Origin: Armigeres subalbatus
Taxonomy: Eukaryota > Arthropoda > Insecta > Diptera > Culicidae
DNA: 64,000 nucleotides
Assembly (NCBI RefSeq): GCF_024139115.2
Contig: NC_085140.1
Coordinates: forward strand, 339,946,966 to 340,010,965
Direction of reading: 5' to 3'
Shown piece after piece: positions 54,225 to 64,000 of the stretch. The position numbers and the translations under genes are program-made. The notes under the pieces were generated by a model that ran no database searches, had not been told where the DNA came from, and was given only the letters and a program-made list of their open reading frames with translations. Numbering within the stretch: the first letter of the stretch is position 1; the number at the start of each line of letters is the position of its first letter.

Positions 54225-56140
54225 CTCAGAAATTCCTCCTTCAGAAATTCCTCCGGGAGTTCCTCCAGGAATTCCTCCGGAAGTTCCTCCAGGAATTCCT
54301 CCGGAATTTCCTCAAGGAATTCCTCCGGCAGCTCCCATAGGAATTCCAACAGAAGTTCCTCCAAGAATTCCTCCGGAAGTTCCTCCAGGAATTCCTCCGG
54401 AAGTTCTTCCAGGAATTCCTCCGGAAGTTCTTCCAGGAATTCCTCCGGAAGTTCCTCCAGGAATTCCTCTGGAAGTTCCTCCAGGAATTCCTCTGGAAGT
54501 TCCTCCAGGAATTCCTCTAGAAGTTCTTCCAGGAATTCCTCTGGAAGTTCCTCCAGGAATTCCTCCGGAAGTTCCTCCAGGAATTCCTCCGGAAGTTCCT
54601 CCAGGAATTCCTCCGGAAGTTCCTCCAGGAATTCCTCCGGAAGTTCCTCCAGGAATTCCTCCGGAAGTTCCTCCAGGAATTCCTCCGGAAGTTCCTCCAG
54701 GAATTCCTCCGGAAGTTCCTCCAGGAATTCCTCCGGAAGTCTCTCCAGGAATTCCTCCGGAAGTCTCTCCAGGAATTCCTCCGGAAGTTCCTCCAGGAAT
54801 TCCTCCGGAAGTTCCTCCAGGAATTCCTCCGGAAGTTCCTCCAGGAATTCCTCCGGAAGTTCCTCCAGGAATTCCTCCGGAAGTTCCTCCAGGAATTCCT
54901 CCGGAAGTTCCTCCAGGAATTCCTCCAAATCTCCCTCCAGGAAGTCCTCCGAAAGATCCTCCAGGAATTCCTCCGGAAGTTCCTCCAGGAATTCCTCCGA
55001 AGTTCCTCCAGGAATTCCTCCGAAGTTCCTCCAGGAATTCCTCCGGAAGTTCCTCCAGGAATTCCTCCGGAAGTTCCTCCAGGAATTCCTCCGGAAGTTC
55101 CTCCAGGAATTCTTCCGAATTCCTCCGGAAGTTCCTCATGAAGTTCATCCAGGATTTTCTCCGGGAATTCCTCCAGGAAGTCCTCCGAAAATTCCTCCGG
55201 AAGTTCCTCCAGGAATTCCTCCGGAAGTTCCTCCAGGAATTCCTCCGGAAGTTCCTCCAGGAATTCCTCCGGAAGTTCCTCTAGGAATTCTTCCGGAAGT
55301 TCCTCCAGGAATTCCTCCGGAAGTTCCTCCAGGAATTCCTCCGGAAGTTCCTCCAGGAATTCCTCCGGAAGTTCCTCCAGGAATTCCTCCGGAAGTTCCT
55401 CCAGGAATTCCTCCGGAAGTTCCTCCAGGAATTCCTCCGGAAGTTCCTCCAGGAATTCCTCCGAAGTTCCTCCAGGGATTCCTCCGGAAGTTCCTCCAGG
55501 AATTCCTCCGGAAGTTCCTCCAGGAATTCCTCCGGAAGTTCCTCCAGGAATTCCTCCGGAAGTTCCTCCAGGAATTCCTCCGGAAGTTCCTCCAGGAATT
55601 CCTCCGGAAGCTCCTCCACGAATTCCTCCGGAAGTTCCTCCAGGCATTCCTCCGAAGTATCCTCCAGGAATTCCTCCGGAAGTTCCTCCAGGAATTCCTC
55701 CGGAAGTTCCTCCAGGAATTCCTCCGGAAGTTCCTCCAGGAATTCCTCCGGAAGTTCCTCCAGGAATTCCTCCGGAAGTTCCTCCAGGAATTCCTCCGGA
55801 AGTTCCTCCAGGAATTCCTCCGGAAGTTCCTCCAGGAATTCCTCCAGAAATTTCTCCAAGATTTCCTCCGGAAGTTCCTCCAATAATTCCTCCGGAAGTT
55901 TTCCCGGAATTTTCCCAGAAGTTCCTCCAGGATTTCCTCCGGGAGTTCCTCCAAGAATTCCTCCGGAAGTTTCTCCAGGATTTCCTCCGGGAGCTCCTTC
56001 AGGAATTCCTCAGGGAGTTCCTCCAGGAATTCCTCCGAAGTTCCTCCAGGAATTCCTCCGGGAGTTCGTCCAGGAAGTCCTCCGGAAGTTCCTCCAGGAA
56101 TTCCTCCGAAGTTCCTCCAGGAATTCCTCCGGAAGTTCCC
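54225..56140 (+). repeat. 24-bp satellite, main array (~80 units)
   Basis: Near-perfect 24-bp units containing GGAATTCC and TCCGGAAGTTCC. Scattered one-base-shorter units (CTCCGAAGTTCC) shift the phase. Because the unit length is a multiple of three and has no stop in any of six phases, long frames open on both strands: [24 protein letters not shown] on +; [24 protein letters not shown] on -. The phase-shifting units and the absence of start context or splice context argue against coding. Confidence 0.95.
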
Positions 56141-56389
56141 CAGGTATCAGGTATCAGGTATCAGAACGTCGGCTCAGGAGGCACGTTCCCCTCAATTTGG
56201 GAGATTTGTGCCATCGCCTTCATTGGCCTTTCTCATCATTTACCTGACGGAAAAGGAAGTGAAAAGGGGAAAGGAAGAGGAAGTGAAGTTGGAAAGGAGA
56301 ATGGAACCATTTATAGGAAAGCCAATTATGTAGACTCACACGCATTCAGCTAGGGACTAAAGAGAGATCACAAAACACAGAGGACGTAA

Positions 56390-57650
56390 CAATGGACAAA
56401 CGTCAAAGACGAAACACAGAGTGCACTGTGAAAAACGCATAATGCGAATCCATATAGGTGACAATCACAAAGTACATTGTAAAAATCGCATAAGGCGAAT
56501 CCATATAGGTGGCAATTTGTTGAAAACTAAGTAAAACACATATTCATAACCCCATTCTTATTGAACCTCATGTTGAGATTGAACAAGAGTAGCCGAACCC
56601 GAACGTCAAGAACGAAACACAGAGTACACTGTGAAAAACGCATAATGCGAATCCATACAGGTAACATACACAAAGTACATTGTAAAAAAACACATAATGT
56701 GAATCCATATAGGTGACAATTTATTGAAAACTAAGTAAAACACATATTCATAACCCCACTCTTATTTAACCTCACGTTGAGATTGAACAAGAGTAGCCGA
56801 AGCCGAACGTCAAGGACTAGACAAAGAGTACACTGTGAAAAACGCATAATGCGAATCCATAAAGGTAACATACACAAAGCACTTAAAAAAAAAAAAAAAA
56901 ACGCGCATAATGCGAATCCATATAGGTGACAATTTGTTGAAAAACAACTAAGTAAAAAAAACATTTTCATAACCCCACCCTTATTCAACCTGAAGTTGAG
57001 ATTAAACAAGAGTAGCTGAAGCCGAACGTCAAAGACAAAACACAGAATACACTGTGAAAAACGCATAATGCGAATCCATATAGGTGACAAACACAAAGTA
57101 CATTGTAAAAAAATGCATAATGCGAATCCATATAGGTGGAAGTTTGTTGAAAAACTAAGTAAAACACATATTCATAACCCCACACCCACGTTGAGGATGA
57201 ACAAGAGTAGCCAAAGCCGAACGTCAAAGACGAGACACAGAGTACACTGTGAAAAACGCATAATGCGAATCCAAATAGGTGACAATTTGTTGAAAACTAA
57301 GTAAAACACTTATTCATAACCCCACTCTTATCTAACCTCACGTTGAAATTGAACAAGAGTAGCCGAAGCCAAACGTCAAAGACGAGACACAGAGTACACT
57401 GTGAAAAAACGCATAATGCGAATCCATATAGGTAACATACACAAAGCACATTGTAAAAAACGCATAATGCGAATCCATACAGGTAACATACACAAAGCAC
57501 ATTGTAAAAAACGCATAATGCGAATCCATATAGGTGACAATTTGTTGAAAACTATTCTATATATAAAACACATATTCATAACCCTACTTTTATTTAACCT
57601 CACGATGAGGTTGAATAAGAGTAGCCGATTATCTCGGAGAAGTAAAAAGT
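56390..57650 (+). repeat. ~200-bp minisatellite with ~50-bp sub-repeats (~6 units)
   Basis: Unit starts (CAAAGACGAAACACAGAGT-like) at about 56402, 56608, 56810, 57030, 57227 and 57377. Each holds one to three copies of GCATAATGCGAATCCATATA plus ACACAAAGTACATTGT, and ends with CATATTCATAACCCCA and AGATTGAACAAGAGTAGCCG. The short frames on either strand come from this repeat. Confidence 0.9.
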
Positions 57651-57654
57651 CAAC

Positions 57655-57960
57655 TACGCCATAGCTCCAATTAGCGCAGCGAGGGCTCAAATACTGTGAA
57701 AGGGGCCCTGGTGCTTCACAGGCTCCGTTTGCGGTTAGGTTCTTATTAGACCCCCCTAACCATTCATTCGTAGGCACGGTAAGCATAAAGCCGCATCACA
57801 CCGAAAATTAGGGGTCACCTGTATGGTGGACTTTTACCACTGGAACAGGCAATCCGTAATGTTATTCTTAGCCAGATAACCAGCTGCCGACACCACACGG
57901 CTATCTAGGCTGTTCGTGGAGAGAAGTTGACATTGACTTTACGTCAACTCTCAATGTGGC
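57655..57960 (-). mobile_element. Unclassified transposon leader fragment
   Basis: GC-richer sequence between two arrays. On the minus strand it has GAGCCCTCGCTGCGCTAATT, GGAGCTATGGCGTAGTTGAC and CGGAGCCTGTGAAGCACC. The latter resembles GGAGCCTGTGGGGTACC in the LINE leader at 9150, so a LINE 5' UTR origin is plausible but not shown. Confidence 0.35.
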
Positions 57961-57969
57961 CGAACAGCC

Positions 57970-58435
57970 GAAGAAATTCCTCCGGAAGTTCCTCCAGGAA
58001 TTCCTCCGGAGGTTCCTCCAGGAATTCCTCCGGAAGTTCCTCCTGGAATTCCTCCGGAAGTTCCTCCAGGAATTCCTCCGGAAGTTCCTCCTGGAATTCC
58101 TCCGGAAGTTCCTCCAGGAATTCCTCCGGAAGTTCCTCCAGGAATTCCTCCAGAAGTTCCTCCATGAATTCCTCCGGAAGTTCCTCCAGGAATTCCTCCG
58201 GAAGCTCCTCCAGGAATTCCTCCGGAAGTTCCCCAGGAATTCCTCCGAAGCTCCCCAGGAATTCCTCCGAAGTTCCCCAGGAATTCCTCCTGAAGTTCCT
58301 CCTCCTCCGGGAATTCCTCCGGAAGTTTCTCCGAATTTCTCCGGAAGTTCCTCCGTCCTTTATCCAGTAATTCCTTCAAAAGCTCACCCAGAAATGCCTC
58401 CAGAAGTTCATCCAGAAATTCCTCTGGAAGTGGTG
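57970..58435 (+). repeat. 24-bp satellite, third block (~19 units)
   Basis: Same unit and same orientation as 54225-56140, some units reading CTCCTGGAATTCC. It decays at the right end (58290-58435). Confidence 0.92.
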
Positions 58436-58464
58436 TGGCGCGGCAGCTAAAGGTCTAGTCCAGT

Positions 58465-58562
58465 TTTGACCTACTGAACAAATTGAGCAAATTTCAACTT
58501 TCTAAGTTTCACGGAATCCAAAATATCAAACCCAATGAGTATTCCCATATACACTAGCTCTG
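58465..58562 (-). repeat. 145-bp satellite, partial unit (reverse)
   Basis: AACTTTCTAAGTTTCACGGA, GAGTATTCCCATATACACTA, GC; broken by the LINE insertion that begins right after. Confidence 0.8.
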
Positions 58563-59990
58563 TGTAGCGATGCTGGAGCTCGGACCGATGCAGCTGCCGC
58601 TGCTAGTCGCTTGTGCGGCTGTAGTGGTGGGAGTATTGGAATCGCACGACGACGAGTCGGGAATGGCTGGAAAGTTCACCTCGTTGATTACATGAACACG
58701 GTTCTTCTTCGGAATGGTCCTGGTGGAAGCCTTCTTCCGGATTTCCAGGAATTTGGCTCGCTTTGGGCAGCCCTTTGGGGTGGCCCGATGTTTATCGCCA
58801 CAGTTGGCGCACTTGGGATCGGCCACCTCCATTTTGTCGCACTCGTCAGTCGGATGGGGTTCGCCACACTTGTTGCAGCGCGGCTTCATGCGGCAGTTCC
58901 TTGTGCCGTGCCCGAAATTGAAGCAGTTTGCGTGACATCGCGGTGCACTGGCCGATATCGCTCCCAGTCAACGACGGTGTAATTTATAACGCCAACCAGC
59001 TTCAGATCCTGGATCAGGTAAAGCTGGTAGCGATATCTCCTCGCCTTGTCGTGACGAGCGATCTTGTGCACGGCTACTGGCTTCAGTCCGCAACTTTCAA
59101 GCTCTGCTTGGAGCTCTTTCTCCTTCATGTCGTGGAGTCCTCGCAGCAAAGCCTTTAGCGGCTTCGTGCCGGGGTGGTCATGAGTGTAGTACTTATACTT
59201 GTGGACCTCGAGGAACTCCACGACGGATTGATGATGGTCCTTGTTTGCCGGCATCACTTTCACGCCCTCGCTGCAGAGCCGAAAAGTACATTTCAGCCCC
59301 TTAGCGATCGGCTGGCGAATTTTCGAGCGCAAATCCGGCGGATCGCCTTTCACAAACACGGGCGGGCACTTCTCCTTCCGCTCCTGTTACACCTGCGGCA
59401 GCTCCGATTGCTACTTCTTCCTCGTTTAGGAAGATCCATTAATTACATAGCGCGAAAATTGAACATTTTTAACCTCCCTCCTCCCTATGTCACTCTTTTT
59501 GTATGAATCATCTGAAAATTTGGTATGGATCGTCACACATTGCTCAACCCCGCTCCCCCTCTAAGCGTAATGTAATTTGTGGACCCTCCCTTATAGCGGA
59601 TTGTCGGCGTCATCAAGCGGCAACGGCGAGAACACGTTGCTCTGAAAAAGCTGCTTGGAGGGGTTACCCGCGCCTCCAAGAGCAGTGCGCTTAGGCACTT
59701 TTCCCGCGACCGAATCGGCCACCGAGTCTCCGGGAGAAAATAACGCCAACGCGACGAAGCGAAAACGTAAACAGCGAACGAACGAGAAAAAACACTTGGA
59801 AAAAATGCGCGAGCAAGAAACACGTTCGTACGTGCTGCTGTCTCAAACTGGAATCGATCGGATCCCTTTGTTCTTTGTATCCCAGCGCCTTCTGGTGAAA
59901 ATGTCATACGAAACATTGTTTCGTGTAACATGCTCGCAAGGTGGTGGTAGAGGAATTGAGCGATCGATTTTTAGGAAAATGTTCAAGCTG
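58563..59990 (-). pseudogene. Jockey-type LINE: 5' region and ORF1 (gag), no ORF2
   Basis: Minus strand. Leader at about 59990-59605; then, after a MITE, ORF1 with FVKGDPPDLRSKIRQPIAKG, LKCTFRLCSEGVKVMPAN, YYTHDHPGTKPLKALLRGLH, ELESCGLKPVAVHKIAR (the PRE_C2HC region of Jockey gags), VDWERYRPVHRDVTQ. A frameshift near 58905 separates it from three zinc knuckles: NCFNFGHGTRNC, CNKCGEPHPTDEC, CANCGDKHRATPKGC; then a basic linker and a stop at 58554-58556. ORF1 RNA-binding proteins coat LINE RNA in the cytoplasm (known). ORF2 is absent, and the sequence returns to satellite at once. The frames on + are shadows. Confidence 0.85.
59429..59590. mobile_element. MITE, 162 bp, TTA-flanked, inside the LINE gag
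   Basis: GGAAGATCCATTAATTACAT at the left and complement of GTAATTTGTGGACCCTCCC at the right as imperfect inverted ends; TTA at 59426-59428 and 59591-59593. A three-base TTA duplication is typical of PIF/Harbinger elements (known); the assignment is inference. Confidence 0.7.
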
Positions 59991-61029
59991 TTACGTCTGT
60001 TCGTCTGTGGTTTTAGCCTCCTGAACAAAATTGTAGAAGACGCCAGCTTTCTACATCTTTCGGATTTCAAAATATTTGACCCAACGAGTATTCCCATATA
60101 CACTAGCGCCGCCAAGCGGACGAGTTCCGGAATTATATTATCTTGGACAGTATGGTTTTACATTCCTGAACAAAATTGTAGAAGACGTCAGCTTTCTAAA
60201 TCTTTCGTATTCTGAAATATTTGACCCAGCGATCTTTATCATATACACTAGCACCGCCAAGCGGACGAGTTTCGAAATGATATGATCTGCGACAGTATGG
60301 TTTTACACTCCTGAACAAGATTGTAGAAGACGGCAGCTTCCCAAATCTTACGGATTCCGAAATATTTGACCCAGTGATCTTTCTCATATACACTAGCGCT
60401 GCCAAGCGGACGAGTTCCCAAATAATATGATCCGCGACAATATGGTTATGCACTCCTGAACAAGATTGTAGAAGACGGCAGCTTTCCAAATCCTACAGAT
60501 TCCGAAATATTTGACCCAACGGGCATTCCCATATACACTAGCGCCGCCAAGCGGAAGAGTTCCGAAATTATATTATCTTTGACAGTATGGTTTTACACTC
60601 CTGAACAAAATTGTAGAAGACGTCAGCTTTCTAAATCTTTCGTATTCCGAAATATTTGACCCATCGAGTATTCCCATATACACTAGCGCCGCCAAGCGGA
60701 CGAGTTCCGAAATAATATGATCTGCGACAGTATGGTTTTACACTCCTGAGAAAAATTGTAGAAGACGTCAGCTTTCTAATTCTTTCGTATTCCGAAATAT
60801 TTGACCCATCGAGTATTCCCATATACACTAGCGCCGCCTAGCGGACGGGTTCCGAAATAATATGATCTGCAACAGTATGTTTTTACACTTCTGAACAAGA
60901 TTGTAGAAGACGGCAGCTTTCTAAATCTTACAGATTTCGAAATATTTGACCCAGCGATCTTTCTCATATACACTAGCGCCGCCAAGCGGACGAGTTCCGA
61001 AATAATATAATCAGCGACAGAATGGTTTT
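59991..61029 (-). repeat. 145-bp satellite array (right, ~7 units, reverse)
   Basis: Anchor words TATACACTAGCGCCGCCAAG recur at about 60098, 60245, 60388, 60533, 60678, 60823 and 60968 (145-bp steps). Same unit as 50936-53305, opposite strand. The variant ATTTCGAAACTCGTCC and others show divergence between units. No clear three-unit pattern is seen. Confidence 0.95.
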
Positions 61030-61366
61030 GGCCTCCTGAACAAATTTGTAGAAGGCAGCAACTTTCTAAATCTCACAGATTTCGAAATATCTTACTAATA
61101 TTAGCATGAACATCAAGCTGGTGAGCACCAACCACGCAATTTGTATGAAAATCACGACTTGCTCCGACGTTTGGAGGTCCACAGAGGTCATTTTTGGTCC
61201 GATCGGAGGTCTCAACATCTCAGACAAATCTTGATGGACGGGAAAATTGTGAGTCCCTAAATTGTTCAAATCGGTTCACTAACGGCTGAGATATAGCGAT
61301 TTGAAAATAGTGTCTTTCGAGGCATGGTCGTTCGTGTAAGTAAAACCTATCACGGTCGGAGGAGTG
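61030..61366 (-). repeat. Right terminal inverted repeat, unique part
   Basis: GGCCTCCTGAACAAATTTGT, TTAGCATGAACATCAAGCTG, ACTTGCTCCGACGTTTGGAG, CACGGTCGGAGGAGTG. Reverse of 50651-50935 with small indels; it has about 50 extra bases near the tip. Confidence 0.85.
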
Positions 61367-61370
61367 TTAA

Positions 61371-62400
61371 TATTTGCAGCATATCATAAATATGACACAA
61401 ATATTAAAACGGCCAGACCCACCGTGCAGGCTTGAAATTGGGAGATAATTCAAAACTCACCGGCAGTCAGATTATTCAATAATGAATAACATGATTAACG
61501 CAGAGTTTTGTATTCACGAAAGGAAGAAACGGGGACACCCATACCAACCGTTCCATATTTAGGGTGTATATGAACAGGTGACGTTGGGAGGGACATTGCT
61601 AAGAAGGTTGGTGTCCCTCCTTGCGGATCCAACTTCCAGGGATGGGACACAGGTATTTCTGCCATATGTCCTGGCTCTTATGCCTAGGTTAAAGCGCCAT
61701 TACTCGCTCTCTGGAACGAGTTGAAAAGAATAAAATAAAATAAATTCGATTCAAATAAAATTAACAAGAAAAAATAAATTTACAAACCTTAATCACGTAT
61801 TGCTAATAACTCAATCAGCATTCTAATAATTGAATCCAGCCTGACACAGAATGAATTTTGAAACACAAACATGATACAATTTATGCCCAGAAAGCTACCA
61901 GCTTTCATAGATGAATATGATGAAATGGTTGATTAAAATTTATATTTAGAAATAAATTAAAATGGTAATTCATCCATAAGGTATATGTAGTTAAAAAAAA
62001 GTTAAACTATCCTGTATTCCATATCGATTCCAGTTCGAGAGTACTTTTTTAAAACATTGGTTTGAAGTTCTCAATTGTTCATCTCTGCCTCAATGAACAA
62101 AATAAACAATTATTTGCATTAAAACCAATTAGCAGGAACGAATAATTTGGAAAAATAGATTGTCCAACCCAGAATTTAATTGAAATTTTATTTTGTATAC
62201 AAAAAACGAAGTAAATCATTTCCTGTTCCGGAAAAAATGAAAAATGTAATTAAAAGTTTATTCAAAACTATTCTACCGATTTAACGATTTGCAATTTGTC
62301 ATACGGAACATTGAAATTCCTTCATTTGACTAATAATTATCACTTTGGGACTAGTTTTTATTCGATTATTGTAAATGCTAATTCAATTTTTAAAAGCTAC
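61371..62400. other. AT-rich flank, possible retroposon tail
   Basis: A GC-richer patch at 61540-61720 (GGTGTCCCTCC, CTTCCAGGGATGGGACACAG) ends in AATAAAATAAAATAAAT at 61727-61745, which looks like the 3' tail of a retroposed sequence. The rest is AT-rich without features. Confidence 0.35.
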
Positions 62401-64000
62401 ATCGAGTAAGCATCATAATAGTGAAATTGAAAACGGAAAAAATGCCAAGTGCTGGAGAATCCATTGTGGCATGGGTCCAAGATAACAAAATTGATTAGTT
62501 GTTTAGTAATAGGTACAGAAATAAAAATAATTCACTTCCGTCTATACTACCCGCTGGCTTCAAATAATGTACAGATGTTCGTGAGGAGACATCAGGTCGG
62601 GGGCATCTGTTCATCAATTAGTGACGGATTCACAGGGTTTCACTGAGTTGCATGATCGATTGAATAATAGGTAGATGACTTCCGGTTCTTATAAATCCTT
62701 CCTGGTTTTATAAATCCTCCGGAGTGACATGTTATTGGTCTGGTTCAAATTTCTTCCTGTTTAAATGGAACTCGTTTGGCTTGGAGCTTCGAAATATGTT
62801 CAGTTTCAGTTTTCCGAAATATGTTCAATTTTTATATCCTCTTCTTCAAGTTTTCACATTAAACCTTTTTATGTATTTTGACGCGTGGAAAACAATTTTG
62901 CATCCGTATTGAAACATGGTTTACTACCGCGGAAGGTCCCTAAAATCAGTTTGAGCAAAACTTTTTTTCTATGTTTCAGGTACTTTTATAAAGTTTTACA
63001 AAATTATTTGGCTAACAAGAATACGCATTCTTGTAGAACATTTCAAAGGTCTATATCTTAAGATTGAAAAGTTATTTGAGAAAATGTGTTTTTTTCTAAG
63101 GGTGTTTTAGAATCGTGTAACTTGATCCGGTGCAAAATGGCACACACATCATTGTAGTACAAGCTGCTGTATGCTTTCCCTTGTCTAGCGTTTGAAGCTT
63201 GTGTTTACACGAAATTACACGTGAGTTATATAGAAGTGTGATGTAAATGCTATAGGATCACAATAAACAATAACCTTTGATAGGTGGCCAATATGCCCAC
63301 ACTTGGCAACACGATGAACTGAGCTGATGTCTGTATGTGTGTATGTATATGTGTTAGGGTGCAAATGGAATTAATGTATGTGAAAAAATTTGTTGTCAAA
63401 TTTCAAAAAACGACATTGCTCACAAGTTTCATTACCCCAACCCATGCAAAATTTAAGCTCGATCGGACATGATTTAGGGGTGCCTAAAATTCATAAAATT
63501 TTTGAAATTTTTACCCTTGAAATTTTTTCCAAGGGAGGGCAAAGGAAAACTTCAAAATCTAATTTTTGTTTTTGATACCAAATGACTTAGAAATGCATGA
63601 AACGTCAATATATGATGTTAAGGTCAAATTTAGCATAGAGGCATATTTGAGGGCTTAGGAAATGTTTGCGTAACGTCCGGTTTTTAGTTTTGATGAAAAA
63701 TTCCATGAATTTTCCAAGTCCCAAAACAGTAGATTTTTTTTTTAAATATTCTCAAAGTTTCATGCATCCTTTGGCATCAAAAACAAAAAAAAAATTTCCA
63801 CCTTGTGAGAGAAAAAAGATTTGATTAATTTCGAGCACCCCTTGTCCCAAGTCCCAAAAATGTTCTAAGAGTAAATAAAGTTTTTTTTTCAATTTTTTCT
63901 TTCAGATTGCCTGAGATCTTAACGTTTCATGCATTTTTAAGTCATTTGGAATCAAAACAAAAACTCGATTTTCGACTTTCGAAATTCGAAATGTTATTTT
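62401..64000. other. Non-coding, AT-rich
   Basis: No gene recognised. A relic of the dispersed repeat family (ACTGAGCTGATGTCTGTATG and a GT run) lies at 63316-63357. From 63600 on, A/T homopolymers and repeated TTTCATGCAT words (63591, 63760, 63928) hint at another old inverted repeat. Confidence 0.35.

Larger units (their letters stand above)
50651..61366. mobile_element. 10.7-kb TTAA-flanked long-inverted-repeat element containing satellites
   Basis: TTAA stands at 50647-50650 and 61367-61370. The left end CACTCCTCCGACCGTG and the complement of the right end are identical for 16 bp. After a short divergent stretch the inverted homology continues for about 280 bp (TCAAATCGCTATATCTCAGC, GTCGGAGCAAGTCGT, GTGGTTGGTGCTCACCAGCT, TTGATGTTCATGCTAATATT) and then through 145-bp tandem units, about 16 on the left and about 7 on the right, in opposite orientation. 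Between them are 24-bp and ~200-bp arrays and an inserted LINE gag. No transposase is present. TTAA duplication is the hallmark of piggyBac-type transposition (known); piggyBac kinship is inference. The architecture resembles foldback elements, whose long ends hold tandem repeats. Confidence 0.75.

Noticed and set aside
54068..55954. Very long open frames on both strands (up to about 600 codons) resembling collagen-like, Ser/Asn-rich or Leu/Glu-rich proteins
   Set aside because: All arise from a 24-bp satellite whose unit has no stop in any phase. Phase-shifting units and overlap of six equally open frames argue against coding.
54225..58435. A CRISPR array, because of regular short repeats
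   Set aside because: The 24-bp units are contiguous with no unique spacers, there are no cas genes, and the genome is eukaryotic.

Overview
The window looks like nuclear DNA from an Aedes-type mosquito (culicine). It is AT-rich, with small conserved exons separated by introns of several kilobases that are packed with non-LTR retrotransposon fragments, tRNA-derived SINEs, miniature inverted-repeat elements (MITEs) and satellites. There are no operons and no bacterial or viral genes. The assignment is inferred from gene structure, repeat style and LINE types; no database was searched.

Two protein-coding genes can be supported. (1) A cyclic-nucleotide-gated (CNG) channel subunit of alpha type lies on the + strand in eight exons from 5765 to 26887. 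The exons carry S2-S4, S5-pore-S6 with a TIGETP filter, the C-linker, the cyclic-nucleotide-binding domain, the C-terminal leucine zipper and a Ser/Asn-rich tail. The splice phases close exactly to 534 residues after a 1-nt carry-in from an upstream exon, so the N-terminus and S1 lie before the window. The last exon sits after a 13-kb intron. (2) A LITAF-domain (zinc-ribbon, membrane-associated) gene lies at 49046-49765 with one probable 66-nt intron.

Layout: 1-5764, upstream intron with SINE, MITE and dispersed-repeat copies; 5765-13586, CNG exons 1-7, with a 5.9-kb intron between exons 2 and 3; 13587-26640, giant intron with nested transposons, a tRNA-bearing foldback, paired SINEs and a 48-nt copy of a CNG exon; 26641-28250, last CNG exon and 3' flank; 28250-39100, nested repeats (decayed 24-bp repeats, several TA-flanked MITEs, a minus-strand RTE-type LINE split by a MITE); 40260-44430, a decayed hAT transposon carrying a SINE; 45480-46320, a LINE 3' fragment; 46330-49045, a quiet AT-rich block without recognisable transposons; 49046-49765, LITAF gene; 50651-61366, a very large TTAA-flanked inverted-repeat element; 61370-64000, AT-rich DNA.

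The most striking object is the 10.7-kb element at 50651-61366. It has TTAA on both sides, near-identical ends starting CACTCCTCCGACCGTG, about 0.3 kb of unique terminal inverted repeat, then tandem arrays of a 145-bp unit in opposite orientation at the two ends. The left array shows a three-unit (435-bp) higher-order pattern. Inside are roughly a hundred copies of a 24-bp satellite, a ~200-bp minisatellite and a Jockey-type gag pseudogene that itself carries a TTA-flanked MITE. It reads as a satellite-generating foldback element of piggyBac-like target preference with no transposase of its own.
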